This document shows positions 34,353 to 45,689 of a DNA stretch of 64,000 nt, piece by piece (position 1 is the first letter of the stretch; each line of letters begins with the position of its first letter). This DNA comes from Toxorhynchites rutilus septentrionalis. Its lineage: Eukaryota; Arthropoda; Insecta; Diptera; Culicidae. The translations under genes and the position numbers were made by a program. The stretch covers positions 310,262,258 through 310,326,257 of the forward strand of contig NC_073745.1 in the NCBI RefSeq assembly GCF_029784135.1, given 5' to 3'. Below the pieces are notes generated by a model. The model saw only the letters and a list, made by a program, of their open reading frames with translations. It did no database searches and was not told the DNA's origin.

Positions 34353-35634
34353 AAGGGCGAACACGAAATTATTGCGACACATTCAACAGGGCATAACTTT
34401 TTTACCATTGGGTGAAAATCAACCAAATTTTGCACACTTTCTCATTGATGTGTATTGTGTACATGCTGTCAAACTCGAAGTCGTGTTTTTCGATTCAATG
34501 AAAATGGAGGTGAACCAACGCGAGTCGAGAGAACAAATTCTTTCCAAACACCTGGAATTTCCTGACCTGTCGCACCGGCAGTTGGGAAAAATGTTGAACA
34601 TTCACCATTCAACCGTCTCCAGAGTGTTGAAGCGGTTCCAGGAGCGGTTGACGTTGGACCACGGCAAAGGAACTGGAAGAAAACCGGGACCGGAGAACAA
34701 AAAGACGGAAGGAAAGGTGAAGCGGATGATTAAAGCAAATCCCAACGTCTCAAGCCGTGATTAGGCTAAAAAGATCGGCATGCCGAAGAGCAACGTCCAG
34801 AATGCAAAGAAGAGAGCTGGACTACATACATACAAGGTACAGAACTTCCCAAACCGCGATGAGCGGCAACAATCGACGGCTAAAACTCGGGCACGGAAGT
34901 TCTACGAGAAGATGCTGACAAAATATGGCTGCTGTGAGATGGACGACGAAACGTATATAAAAGCCAATTTTAAGCAAATTCCGGGGTTGGAGTTTTTCAC
35001 CGGCAAGAGCAAGTTCGATGTGGACGACAAATTTAAGAAGAAGAAAATGTTGAAGTTTGCCTCCAAATATCTCGTTTGGCAGGCTATCTGCTCTTGCGGA
35101 CTGATGAGTGAGCCTTTCGTGACAAAGGGCACAGTAAATGGCGAGATCTACAAATCTGAGTGCCTCGAGAAGCGCCTTTTGCCGTTCTTGCAGCAGCACG
35201 ACGAAGCTCCGCTATTTTGGCCAGATTTGGCATTATGCCACTATTCTAAAAGTGTCCTGGAGTGGTATGAGGCCAATTCTGTCCATTTTGTTCCAAATGA
35301 CATGAACCCGCCAAACTGTCCGAACTAGTACTGGGCAATAATGAAGCGGGAACTTCGGAAGAGCAAGAAGACAGTCAAAGACGAGAGGGACATGTTAAGA
35401 AAATGGAAAAAAAACTGAGAAACTGGTACCGGATGATACTGTAAAGACTTTGATGGAGGGCATCAAGCGAAAATGCGTTCAATTTTACACTCAAGGCTCC
35501 ATCGATTAACTTTTCTTTTGATTTTTGAAGTAAATATATGTATAAAACTACCCTAAAATTTTGGTTTGATTCTAAACATTATAAGAAAATTGGCATGACA
35601 TTTTCGGTGTCGCAATAATTTCGTGTTCGCCCTT
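34353..35634 (+). mobile_element. Second IS630-Tc1-mariner element of the ITmD37E type, 1282 bp
   Basis: Inverted ends are identical over 28 bp starting AAGGGCGAACACGAAATTAT, flanked by TA at 34351-34352 and 35635-35636. The length is normal for the group. Its ends and transposase differ clearly from the 9497 element, so it is a separate family. Confidence 0.9.
34498..35509 (+). pseudogene. ITmD37E-type transposase with the catalytic Glu block deleted
   Basis: The ATG at 34498 opens MKMEVNQRESREQIL and a helix-turn-helix (LGKMLNIHHSTVSRVLKRF). In one frame it has a TAG at 34762, MDDETYIKA with the first Asp, and WPDLALCHYS with the second. Where the sister element reads PELRPIEKYWAIM, this copy reads PN, stop (35326), YWAIM: a 15-bp in-frame loss that removes the Glu and its neighbours. 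A further one-base insertion in an A run near 35415 shifts the C-terminus, which otherwise ends at TAA 35507. Three independent lesions make it a dead copy, although the perfect inverted ends mean it might still be moved by another transposase. Confidence 0.88.
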
Positions 35635-35636
35635 TA

Positions 35637-36564
35637 TACAGTATTTCGTAACATCCTACCATTGATGTTATTCGTTCAAACATTCCAGCTTCCTGCTGTA
35701 CCCTACTGGATGGTTTCAGCTTGCATAATCTAACGCAAATCAACAAAGTTACCAATATTAATTTTCGGATCCTCGAATTTTTGTTGGTGAATGAAGTCAC
35801 GGAATATTCTGTTATAGAAGCTCTCGAACTAGGATTGGGCGATCTTTAGAAAAAGATCGATCTTGATGTATCGATTTACTAAACGGTGCAGGGATCGATT
35901 CACTGATTAAATCGGTACCAAAGAGTCGATCTTTGAAAAATCGAATGCCAATGTGAATATTTACTTTTTTATTTACTTGTTCTATATAAGTATTGTCTTT
36001 TTCTAAAACATGAACTAAACATTTCACATTTCTATTCGAACATCAAAGACATTTCAGTTTGATTCTCAGAACGTAAGTCACAAAAAACTTGGAAGCCTAG
36101 AAATGTATTTTCCACAGCATTCATCTTGACCCGTTAAGGAATTATTTAATCAAATAAATTAATTGAAATTATCATCAGAAATTCAACAACTGATGTTCAT
36201 CTAAAACTCTGCTGACAATAATCCCGTTGAATTTAATCGTATCATACGCCTGGCATTTAGTCGAAATCTTGCTAGTAATCCCTGTGCTAGAAAAGAACGC
36301 TTCAGCTGGACCTGATGTCACCATCCCATCTCATCACAATTCTAACTGTCAGCCTTGTGAATGTGATGCTGTAAACATAACTTGTGACCACTTGTTTTGT
36401 AATAATCAAACTTACAAAACTGCTTCTTCTGAATTTACGACCACTAATTTGACAATCTTGCAAAGGATCCAATGTTTATGAAATTTGTGGATGTTGGTGA
36501 GAATCAATGTTCACAAAAAACATGTGTGAAGTGGAGATGGAGATGAGATCTATGACATAAAGTA
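35637..36564. other. Non-coding sequence with a GATCGAT-rich repeat
   Basis: 35840-35950 contains repeated AAAGATCGATC, ATCGATTTACT and AAATCGGTACC words, likely part of a dispersed repeat. A short plus-strand frame at 36227-36481 with several cysteines has no recognised family and no codon-level support. Confidence 0.3.
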
Positions 36565-37374
36565 ATGCGAGGCAAAGGTGCGCACCTAACTGTTGTCGTC
36601 CAATAACTCTTGAAATAAAAGCAAATAAAATTCCGTTTGCTTACCAAATTGTAACTATATATATTACCTTCGAAACGTAGTACACGCATTTCTCGAGTTG
36701 TGTTTGTAATTGGACAAATGCCTATTTTAATACAAAAACACAAATGCGCACCTTTGTCCCATAGTGGGGGCAAAGGAGCGCACCATACGGGGCAAAGGTT
36801 CGCACTTATTGAATTGAACTTCTGAGATAACTTATACCAAACATAAATGCTTCATCATCAGAAGCGGGAGAAACATCGTTACTAGAGAGTGTAGGCACCG
36901 TCCAGTAGGCAGGAGGGGGGTGTTCTGTGTTTTTATGGGTGGAGAAGAGTGGGTGTTATAGTCGAACATACCACGTGGAAATTTTTGGGAGGAAGGATAC
37001 TGACAATATAAGATATCCGAAAATGTCCAACATTTGAAACAGAATTCGTTTTTATTAACAAAATAGCTGACCCAGCGAACTTCGTCCCACCCATAATTGA
37101 TATTGATATAAATCATTTCGAACACTCAGTTCCCACAGAAATTATTTTTTATGTACGTAATCTATACTCGCGGTATATGATTTCTTTTTTGACATATAAA
37201 CTTGATGCAGACTGAGATGCATAAATCCTGATACTGACTGTTTAAATCCGTGGCTCCGTTCTTCAGTTAAATCGTGAGGAACGGACACCAAATCATTTTT
37301 ATTTATTTAGATCAAGTTTATAAATACATAGTTACCTTCACTTGATTTATTTCAAACTCATTGTTGAAAAAAAA

Positions 37375-37437
37375 AACAATATTGATTTGAAGTTCATTGT
37401 GTAAAAATTGCACAATAAACTTCAAATCAATATTGTT
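37375..37437. repeat. Near-perfect hairpin, 27-bp arms and 9-nt loop
   Basis: Left arm 37375-37401 and right arm 37411-37437 pair at 26 of 27 positions, and the one exception is a G-T wobble in RNA. The core is AATATTGATTTGAAGTT. It lies inside the GGCAAAGGTGCGCA element. It could be a microRNA-like stem, a recent foldback or a cruciform. Nothing shows it is transcribed. Confidence 0.8.
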
Positions 37438-37486
37438 TATTGCAATTGCAATTGTTTATTTTTATTCCTCATCTTGGATTTCGGTT

Positions 37487-37990
37487 CTAAGGATTCCGAC
37501 GCTTTGCCTTGGAGTGCTGTTGCGCTTCGTTGCGTTGTTTTGGGGTTCGAAGAGACAGACGGTGGTTCCACATGAAGCTAGAAGCCCAATCTCTTCCTGC
37601 TAGTTTTGCAACTGTGTTGAATTCGTGCAGGAAGTTGTTGGCTTCTGAAAAATCGAACGCCATGCGCCGTAAATCTTTGAGAGTCATACCATAGAAAACT
37701 TAGTTCAGTGGCCTGCAGATCCTCAGACTGCTCACTCGTAAATACCTATCTGAATCGCACTAGGTGCTCGCTGACACATTCCAGCAGAAGTAGAAATGTC
37801 AATAAAAGAAGATTCGAATCATAAATCACTTTCTGATATGAGCCTCTTCCTCAGAGCCGATTCAGAAATACCGAGGTCTGCCGCAATCCGATATTTCGAG
37901 AGTCTCTCCCGAAACCTCTGTCGGGCCATTTGAGCATTTCTCGAGTGCATTTCTTCAAATCAGTTTTCTTTTTGTGGGTCCCGTTAAAAA
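37487..37990 (-). pseudogene. Pogo/CENP-B-type transposase DNA-binding region, degenerate
   Basis: Minus strand, in shifted frames. The first part (about 37990-37850) reads KKTDLKKCTREML and then RFRERLSKYRIAADLGISES, which fits a psq-type helix-turn-helix. The second part begins at 37687 with MTLKDLRRMAFDFSEANN, then KLAGRDWASSF and LSLRTPKQ. This closely follows the AGKDW...LSLRKPE pattern of the second DNA-binding domain in pogo/Tigger-like and Jerky-like proteins. Stops and frameshifts separate the parts, and the DDE domain was not found within the element. Known role of the family: binding the element ends before excision. Confidence 0.65.
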
Positions 37991-38417
37991 TATTGTTTTA
38001 AAACATTTTATTTATTTTTTCAGAGCAAAACGCTAGTGCGAGCTTTTACCCCACAGCCACTGCGCACCTTTGTCCCACAAGCAATTTTAGAACTAATCGA
38101 ATTTTTTAAAAAAGCTCTTGAACTTTTTCATAAAAACGAATACGCACTATCATCTACTATAGAATGAAGGTTTCCTTGATAGTGTAGTTTCGAACTTTCC
38201 AGTTATTTTAGGTAATCGTCATCTCCAAAACTGAAAAAATTAGATCAAAACATCGCAAAACTTTTTTTATCTCATAACTTTTTGCCACTTTCATGAAGTG
38301 TATCTTTTTTTTATGTGTGAGTTGCTGGTGTAATAATGTATCAAACGACTACACTGTTGTCGAAACTTTATGCTCCTTTACTTAAAAATGGCCAATGCGC
38401 ACCTTTGCCCCGCACTA

Positions 38418-41400
38418 CTCTACAGAGAAATGGAGCGCTTTAGACGATGACCGCCGACCAAAATAAAAAAAAAACTCAAAAAAAAAATTATTTTTTTTTA
38501 ATTTCAATGTCGTTTATCGTCATAACAGACATGCTTGATCTCTTTAATCACCATACGCTTTTGATCGTATCGTTGATAACATCTTTTTGGACAATGCCTG
38601 TTCATTCGTGTTGATGGTAAGCTGTCTGAACCAGGCCGTTTTGAGAAAATTCTCTCCAAACCATAAAAATCCTATTTTATTCTATTTTATGCGAGTTCAA
38701 AAACTAACGTAGAAGCTAATTCCAAGGGTTTCTCTATTTCAGGAGGACTTCTGGTGGTACCAAAAGGATGTTGTTTATCAAGAGCTACTAGAACGTAGCC
38801 ACTCGGACGAATAGTATAATCTACAATTGACAAGTAAGGAAAACAAATCTGCAATATGAGTCAATATGTGATATAGTTATTCTTATTGATAATAACGTAC
38901 ACCATATTCTTCGGGCGAAGCTCCTTCCGAGTAATGGTTGAATGCAAATCAGTAGATTACAATTGTGTTGATTACAAAAAAATGAGTTATAAACAGTTCA
39001 GAAAATGGTTAGAACAGAACCAACATTAAGGAGCCCAGAATGAGATACGAAAGTAGCATCAGAATACGACATGATGCTTCACGGAATTCCATGGTGGAAT
39101 GTTCCAAACACAAGCACACACGAAGGGTATAAAAAGACCAAAAATCACCAACCAGTCAAGACCGATACGGATTCGGTGCAAATGAGTTATTTTCAATCCA
39201 GCCTCGTTCTACATCGACATTTTAAGACAGAAAGAGAGATTAAGATGTTTCAATTGGAGAAGATTGAAAACCGTCGTCTTGCATTGTGTCGCAATGCGCA
39301 TTTTGGAACAACGAAAACTCACAAAAAACAATAATGAGATCTACAAAAAAAAAGCATTTGGATATAGTTTCAGTCACTCAACGAGAACGTTAAATAAATA
39401 AGATCCACTACCAAAGGCAATTATCTCACCCTAAGATTATTAATAAATTTTGAGGCAGCCTTATTACTTCATCAATCTTCCATATTTAGCAGCAGCAGCA
39501 GCAGCAGCAACGGCAATAATGTCGGAAGGCGACAAATTAGCACACGTTAGAAACACAAACACACGCACACAAAACAAACACAAACACACACTGTGAAGCG
39601 CACTTGTTTAATGACAAGTTGTGGTCTGCGGGGCACTAGCAAACAGCCAGATGGCGTAGCGTCCGATGGTGCGTTATTGCGCGCGACTACATGGCTGCTG
39701 TCGATGTTGTAGGCGGCAGTTGCTTCGGGGCTTCGGGGACCAAATTAACCGATACGTACACTATTGAATGACTTCTTCTTGGCGGCGAATTGATATCACT
39801 GATAATCCGTGTCCGCGTTGGTGGCAGGACGAATGATTAGCCGATTAGGTTCCAGCACGAATTCACACTCCCGTGCTATATCACTGCGACGGCCGGCCGT
39901 CGGAAGGTGTGTTATGATTTTAATCTACCTCGAAGGCGTGAGTAATTTCCTTATCCCGGCGGGTGGATTCGCGCGTCGCGTCTTCAACACCCCCACAACG
40001 AACACCTTCGTGCGATGCGTGCGTGCGCACTATTGCTCCTTTCTTCGCGCGAAATTTGCACACTCAAAGGCCGCTGTCTAGTCCGTATACGGCTTTCGCG
40101 TTCGGTGGCGATCGAGATGTCACGGATGGAACGAAAGCAGCGCGTGGCGCGCCAAAAACGCGTGGGATGGTGGAGGCCGCTAATGATTGCGCTCGGTCGT
40201 CTTCAGTTGTTGGATATACCGCGCGCCACCAACGGATAGTTGGTCTGGAACTAATCCCTTTATGTTACAGGGCACCAGCTCTAGTTTAGGTCTCGATTGT
40301 ATCTGTTTGGCTGCGATTTTTTGCCCAGCTTCGAGCAGCATGTGGCGGCAGCGGCGTTTCTCTTGCTCTCGAGATTCTCGTGCGAGAATGCTCTCGTGAG
40401 CTCTGAGGTTGTATCATTGGCCCCGTGCATCATCGAGAACATGGAAGCACATGTCGGCAGCACAGTAGCAGCTGACGCTGGCTGCCACATTAATCGTTTG
40501 GGGTAATGTTGTTCTGTTTTGGTTGGCGTTTTTGTGGTTCACATTCGCGGTTTTATGAAATCACTAGCTGCCAGATTTGTTGTCGCTCATCGATATGTAC
40601 ACACACACACACACGAACACACAGCTCGAACAAGCGGCGCAATTTGCGCCAGCCTCTCCCGTCTGTATGATGATGCATTTAAAGCTTGGATTGTTTTTAG
40701 CCCTCATTTTAGTGTGCTCCCGGCAGACGTAATTTGTTCTGCTGAAGTGTAATCATTTATTTACGTTATTAGTCAGGGGACATTTGTGAAAATGGATGTG
40801 GTAAAATCTCGACTGGTAATGTTGCATTATGCAATGGAAGTTAGTGGCCTTTGAACTGAATATTGGCACTTTTTCCTTTATTTTATTGAAAGATGAAACA
40901 CTCAGAATCCGAAATCACTGTTCATTTTTTGACGGGCAATCGGCAGCAGCAAAAATCCAACCTGATCAGTTCCAAAAATCGCCAAAACTTTGTTCGTTGA
41001 TGGATCAAAGTACGCGGTATTTGAAAACATTCAGTACAATCAGGCCAAACGCAGGACTCTCAGGTACTCATGTCGCCAAACATACAACTCCAACCAAACT
41101 ATTGTCTGGACCGAGAAGCTTATCGTTCATTTTGTACCTGCAAAGAATCGAATCGGGCGCTAGAGCAGAATCCAGTGACCGAATGGAGATGAATTGTCGG
41201 CAGCTTCTAGTTAAAAAAGTTCTATAAGGCGACGGCTCGAGGATATGTCCATATCTGACAAATTTGATGGAAAATAGTTTTTGGGACTTTTTTTTTAAAA
41301 CGATGTAGGAAATTCCAATATTTTTTATTCGCCAAAGCAACAAACGTGCAAAATTCAATCTGAATGAATTATGTACAGAATTTATTGCAGTTTCCCAATG

Positions 41401-41990
41401 TGCGGTGCGATCATTATTAATTGAAACATTCATCACCAAAGACGAAAGGGTAGTTCTTCATTCAATCTAGAATGTCTCTCTGTTCCACTGAGGTTTCTAG
41501 GAATCAAAAGTCAAAAATTGTGTTACCCTACAACAACTATCAAAAACTAGGAAAAATTAGATTTTTTATTTTTACTCGTTATTTTTGTCTACTTCATCTA
41601 CAAACAGTGGGATGGAAACATGTCCCAAAACAAAAAATTTGAGCCTTTCAAAAATCACTCTAAAGTTTTAATGTGAGGACCATCATATCAGCCATTCCAT
41701 GTTCTCAGATTTCCGCGAAAAGTGCCAGCTTTGTTCCTTACCGTAAAATATCGGACCAGAATTTTTTAATTTTTTTTATTGGGGAGCCCATTTTCTTTTA
41801 GGGTGGTCCAAAAATCTTTTTTTACACTTTTTTCCAACAAAACTTCATAACTTTTGAACTACTGAACCGAATCAGATGATCAACATATCAATTGTGTTGG
41901 TTTTTTATTGTTTTCATGACTTCGAACTAGAGAGCGCTATATTTTTTAATATTTGTTCTTGAATGATGAAGTTTTTCTATATAACAATAG
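38418..41990. other. Long stretch without genes, with a GC-richer core at 39480-40760
   Basis: 38418-39450 is AT-rich and unrecognised. 39480-40760 is GC-richer and carries a CAG/GCA triplet run (39489-39510), an ACACAAACACACG run (39545-39596) and a CA repeat (40597-40618). Several overlapping open frames lie in all phases, but none has a domain or a consistent protein composition. This core resembles promoter or 5' untranslated DNA more than repeats. 41270-41990 is AT-rich and repeat-like. Confidence 0.3.
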
Positions 41991-41991
41991 C

Positions 41992-42260
41992 TGATCCGGC
42001 AAACTTCGTCCCGCCCAAAATTTATTTTTCGTTCTCACATACACGTTTTCTTACAAAGCGCACGCTCATGGGTCCAATCACAGAACTGTTCATTGATTGA
42101 TCTTCTAACCTACCCTTTAAAATATTTTTTTTACTATAAAATTTCAGTACTTCTACCAAAACTCGACATTATAATATCAGATTATTTTCAGACACAATTC
42201 TCATGCAAGATTTTTCATCCACTTACAAATAACATATTTCTCTGTTACATGGAATAAATT
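41992..42260 (-). mobile_element. Helitron-like 3' fragment
   Basis: The minus strand matches 7640-7918, including ACAATTCTCATGCAAG-type sequence on the plus strand, GGGTCCAATCACAGAACTG and a terminal TTTGCCGGATCAGCTA (the consensus has GCCGGGTCAGCTAG). The 5' part is missing. A shorter tip of the same end lies at 37063-37110. Confidence 0.55.
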
Positions 42261-42805
42261 TTTAACTCTTTGTGTTCGTTTGTCTGCTCTCAGCCACCAC
42301 AGCAAGAAACCATGCCAATCTTATGTTTTACTCCACTAAGTATCAGTTTATGCTTTTCCTAAACGTAGCTTGATGTCTAGTGAACCTGTTCACGAATCAA
42401 AACGGTGCTCCTATGAGTAATAGATAACGGTACTCAGTATCAAACAAAGTAGTCACCCACACAAGACAACGCATAGTGCGTTGAATGCATAGGAATGTGG
42501 GACAAAAAACATAACAGCAGAATTTAGCCATTGTAACACTTTGGTGTGATGGAAAAGATTATTCATAAGTATCAGAACTACTGTTTGCAGAAATGTCTCA
42601 TGTTATTTGAATAATCGCATAAATGTCTAAAGCAACAAAATCTTTGTTCATCTAAAGTGAAAAATTCTGCTCATTTCGGATACGCTGAAATCATCATTTG
42701 TGTAACTACTGGTTTAAATTATGTTCGAGTAGTTGTTTTTAAAGAGCAGAATAGTTGTTTGCATAAGTGTCTTATTAGTCTAGATATATATGTATCTGTA
42801 GGATT

Positions 42806-43200
42806 TAATTTTTTTTTTATTAAATCGTTTATTTTTACAGGCTCAGTTACATAAGTTTAAAGGAGCCAAACTCCTATCTGTATAGTTACAAGTATACATA
42901 AACATTTTTTATTAATTCTAATGTTAATGAGGTAGAGAACCGATTACTCGCGGCTTGCTCGAGTTTAGAAGGGTGACATTTTGTTTCAGGAAAAGGATGG
43001 GATATAAGGATATGTTGACAATGTTCACACTCACATTCGCACTCACATTCATCATACTCAATTCTTGAGCCTATCTTATATCTAACATGTATTTACATTT
43101 CACCTTATTCTATTGTTAGTAAGAAAGAGTAGGATTTAATGTTATTTGTTTAATACTTAAAAGATGAGGTTTCCCTCATAATGAATAAATAAATAAATGT
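42806..43200. repeat. AT-rich dispersed repeat with AATA tail
   Basis: Begins with a T-rich run then TTATTTTTACAGGCTCAGTTAC and ends at AATGAATAAATAAATAAATG. Poly-T at one edge and a simple (AATA)n at the other suggest a fragment of a non-LTR retroelement end. Orientation and family are not settled. Confidence 0.35.
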
Positions 43201-43760
43201 CATCTGAATAATGTCATGTAAAAAAATCTTTGTTAAAAGTGAAAAGTGCTGATTATTTCGGATACACATTGCTGGCATTAATTACACATTTATTGCATCA
43301 ATGGCAAAAGTGTCTCATATTCAACGGATAATAAAAATAAAAGTATTTATTGATTATACTTCATATGATTTACTCTTGGAGGCTGTTTCGAAAGATTTCA
43401 CACGAAGAAGAATTACAAAATATGTTTTTATATAAATACATACACATGTATTATTTTTATTTAAATACATATACAGTCAACTCTCCCTAACTCGATGTTC
43501 TGTATCTCGATATTTTCATTAACTCGATGGATTTCATGGCACCTTCGATTTTACAAGCATTCTTCTCCCCATAACACGATACCTCCCTAACTCGATGCCT
43601 CTCTTACTCGATGTGTTTTGATTCATTTTTCCATGGATTTTCACCTCCCTAACTCGATTGATTTTCGCGTACATGTTTTTGTGCGTTATTACCTCAGATT
43701 TCAATTGCCCTTGAAAGTGAAGACGGAGTGTTCGTGTCATCAAACAATTTCTTTTCAAGT

Positions 43761-44160
43761 ATGGAAAACCACGAGAAACCTTTCAAGCGAACAATCAAAA
43801 CGCTAACCATTGCGAAAGGTTTGAGAATCATCGAGCAGGTCGAAAAATATGGACGGAAGGGGTCTGAAGCTGCAAATAATTTCAGTATTGCACAAAGTGC
43901 GGTATCAACACTACTCAAACTAAAGTAAAAATGGAATCGGAATGGAAAATTGTATCTAGACCAAAAGCATATAAGGTTGGTCAGAATCGAGAAGCTGGAG
44001 CGGTCAATGAATTTTTGTCTTGTCAAGCTAGACAGAATAATTTACCCCTCTTCTATTCTTCGGGATATGGCTTGAGAATTTGTCCAGAAACTGGGAATTC
44101 CTAACTTCAAAGCACAACCAACATGGACGGGAGTGATATTCCGCTGGCATAATTAATGCG
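43761..44160 (+). pseudogene. Tigger/pogo transposase N-terminal region, degenerate
   Basis: The ATG at 43761 starts MENHEKPFKRTIKTLTIAKG and a psq-type helix-turn-helix ending SIAQSAVSTLLKLK before TAA at 43926. In the same frame it continues with RIEKLERSMNFCLVKLDR and ILRDMA, then a TGA, then EFVQKLGIPNFKA and TWTGVIFRWHN. That matches the second CENP-B DNA-binding domain pattern (IPISG...A..FA..LGI.NFKAS.GWL..F..RH). The DDE catalytic part downstream is too decayed to read. Two in-frame stops and loss of the catalytic domain mark it as dead. Confidence 0.8.
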
Positions 44161-44510
44161 TCGTGAGCTTGCTGATGTCGACGGTACAATACCGTTCGAT
44201 TGCTCAATGTCTTTTAATAATTAGTGCAAAAAGGACCAAAACGTGATTTGCTGTGATCTGATGCCAGATACCGATATACTGGAAAGTGTTGACCTGAGAA
44301 AAACGCTGAAGATAGTAGTTCTATTGAGATGATAATTCGAACGTTTAATCAAACCTGAAGAATATGTCCGGAATATTGAAATCAACTGAAAATGTTCCTG
44401 TGAAACTATTCGAACATTTCTTTGTGATTGAACAGTTCCTGCGTGATCGTTACAATTCAGTTTGAGTAACATACTTAATCCATATTTTCTTTGTTAACCT
44501 AGTGCCTCAT

Positions 44511-45405
44511 GCAAGTCGGACTCGATTATATACAAACTCGATTATATATGATTCGATTATGTAAAATTTAGGACTCGATTGTATACAGTTTGAAAAAAAA
44601 AGTTTTTTTTTATAATTCAAATATGAACAATTTCAAGAAAAAAAATTAACCTTTCAGCATTAAGGTGAAATTTAAGTGGCTTTTATAAGTACAGTGGGTT
44701 AAAAATCGCGATTTTTGAAGATTTTGATTGAATCTTCATCGGGAATTGTTTATATCGATATTGCAGCGAAATTAAGAGAGATAGAAGTTGGGCGTCAAAG
44801 AACAAATTGTAGAGAGGTTAGAGAGCTTTAATTTAATTGATAGAAACAATCAAGTTTAGTATGAATTTTTAGGATAAAATTAATAATTGCAAATAAAAAA
44901 AAACTTTTAAATTTTCCACTTCAAAAATGTTTAATCCACTAATTTAGATATTCCACTACTATATCCTGTACTAAATTTTCTCATCTTTCAAATGAAAGCA
45001 ACAAAATCGGATTACGTAGCATACTTTTCAATGTAGAGTCAGTTTGAGCCAACAGAATCCGAAACAAAGAAAAAGTTCTATAAGTCTGTCATCGTTGAAA
45101 TTCTAACATATGCGTAGAGCTTGAGCTTGAGCTTGGGTAGACTGTACAATTCGTAGTTGCTCTCCGTGATTGACCTGAACCAACCAAATTGCCAAAGAAC
45201 CCACAGAATGACGCTTGGGACTAGCAAATCATTCTCGTTGTGCAATTTTCGGTGATTCGTTGAAATTCTAACATATGCGTAGAAGGATTTTTTTCGTGAA
45301 ATATAACCGTCTATCACCTCCTGAAAGATTCTGTAAAAAATATTTTTTTTATATGAGAAAGGTGTTTTTTCACTTTAAGGGAATGAATCCAAAATTCAAA
45401 TTCAT
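44511..45405 (+). repeat. CAGGTCGG-family copy nested in the Tigger element
   Basis: Begins GCAAGTCGGACTCGATTATA (one or two changes from the family end) and follows the 5290-6084 element through ATCGATATTGCAGCGAAATT to GGAATGAATCCAAAATTCAAATTC. The right terminal repeat is missing. It interrupts the transposase region of the Tigger element. Confidence 0.75.
45119..45256. mobile_element. Short retroposon-like insertion, 138 bp, with a 27-bp target duplication
   Basis: The sequence TCGTTGAAATTCTAACATAT... is present at 45092-45118 and again at 45257-45283 (27 identical bases). The homologous site at about 5850-5876 has it once, which identifies the insertion. The insert starts GCTTGAGCTTGAGCTTGGG and includes TTGCTCTCCGTGATTGACCT. 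A related degraded segment is at 61362-61420. No A/B box is clear and no coding exists. A duplication this long favours target-primed reverse transcription. Confidence 0.8.
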
Positions 45406-45689
45406 ACCATAATTGGGACACTTACCCTAATATATGACAATTTGAGACATAAAAAAAAATTAGGAAAAAATGTTCTGTATCTCGATACCTCCCTAACTCG
45501 ATGGTCCCTTTGGATATCGAGTTATGGAGAGTTGACTGTATATAGTTCACGAAATAAAATGAAAAAAATGTTTATTTTTTATAATCTTGTATCACATATG
45601 CATGATACATGTATCACTGTGTTTTCAAGGAAAAATAATTCCAACCAGTACGATACCCGTGCCTAAATTTAATACGACCGCAAAGGGTT

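Larger units (their letters stand above)
36565..38415 (-). mobile_element. Pogo-like element with GGCAAAGGTGCGCA ends, 1851 bp
   Basis: Left end TA|ATGCGAGGCAAAGGTGCGCA and right end inverse of GTGCGGGGCAAAGGTGCGCA, flanked by TA at 36563-36564 and 38416-38417. The GCGCACCTTTG(C/T)CCC motif is repeated internally near 36750, 36775, 36800 and 38060. On the minus strand it carries two transposase relics typical of the CENP-B/pogo group. Non-autonomous in its present state. Confidence 0.75.
43474..45538 (+). mobile_element. Pogo/Tigger-type DNA transposon, 2065 bp, with nested insertions
   Basis: Inverted ends match at 22 of 23 positions (start CAGTCAACTCTCCCTAACTC, inverse at 45516-45538), flanked by TA at 43472-43473 and 45539-45540. 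CTAACTCGATG and CTGTATCTCGAT motifs repeat just inside each end, as subterminal binding sites would. It encodes a degenerate CENP-B-like transposase. Its interior from 44511 holds a second repeat, itself split by a third insertion. Confidence 0.88.

Noticed and set aside
40829..41227. 132-residue plus-strand frame
   Set aside because: No recognisable motif and no supporting splice or start context.
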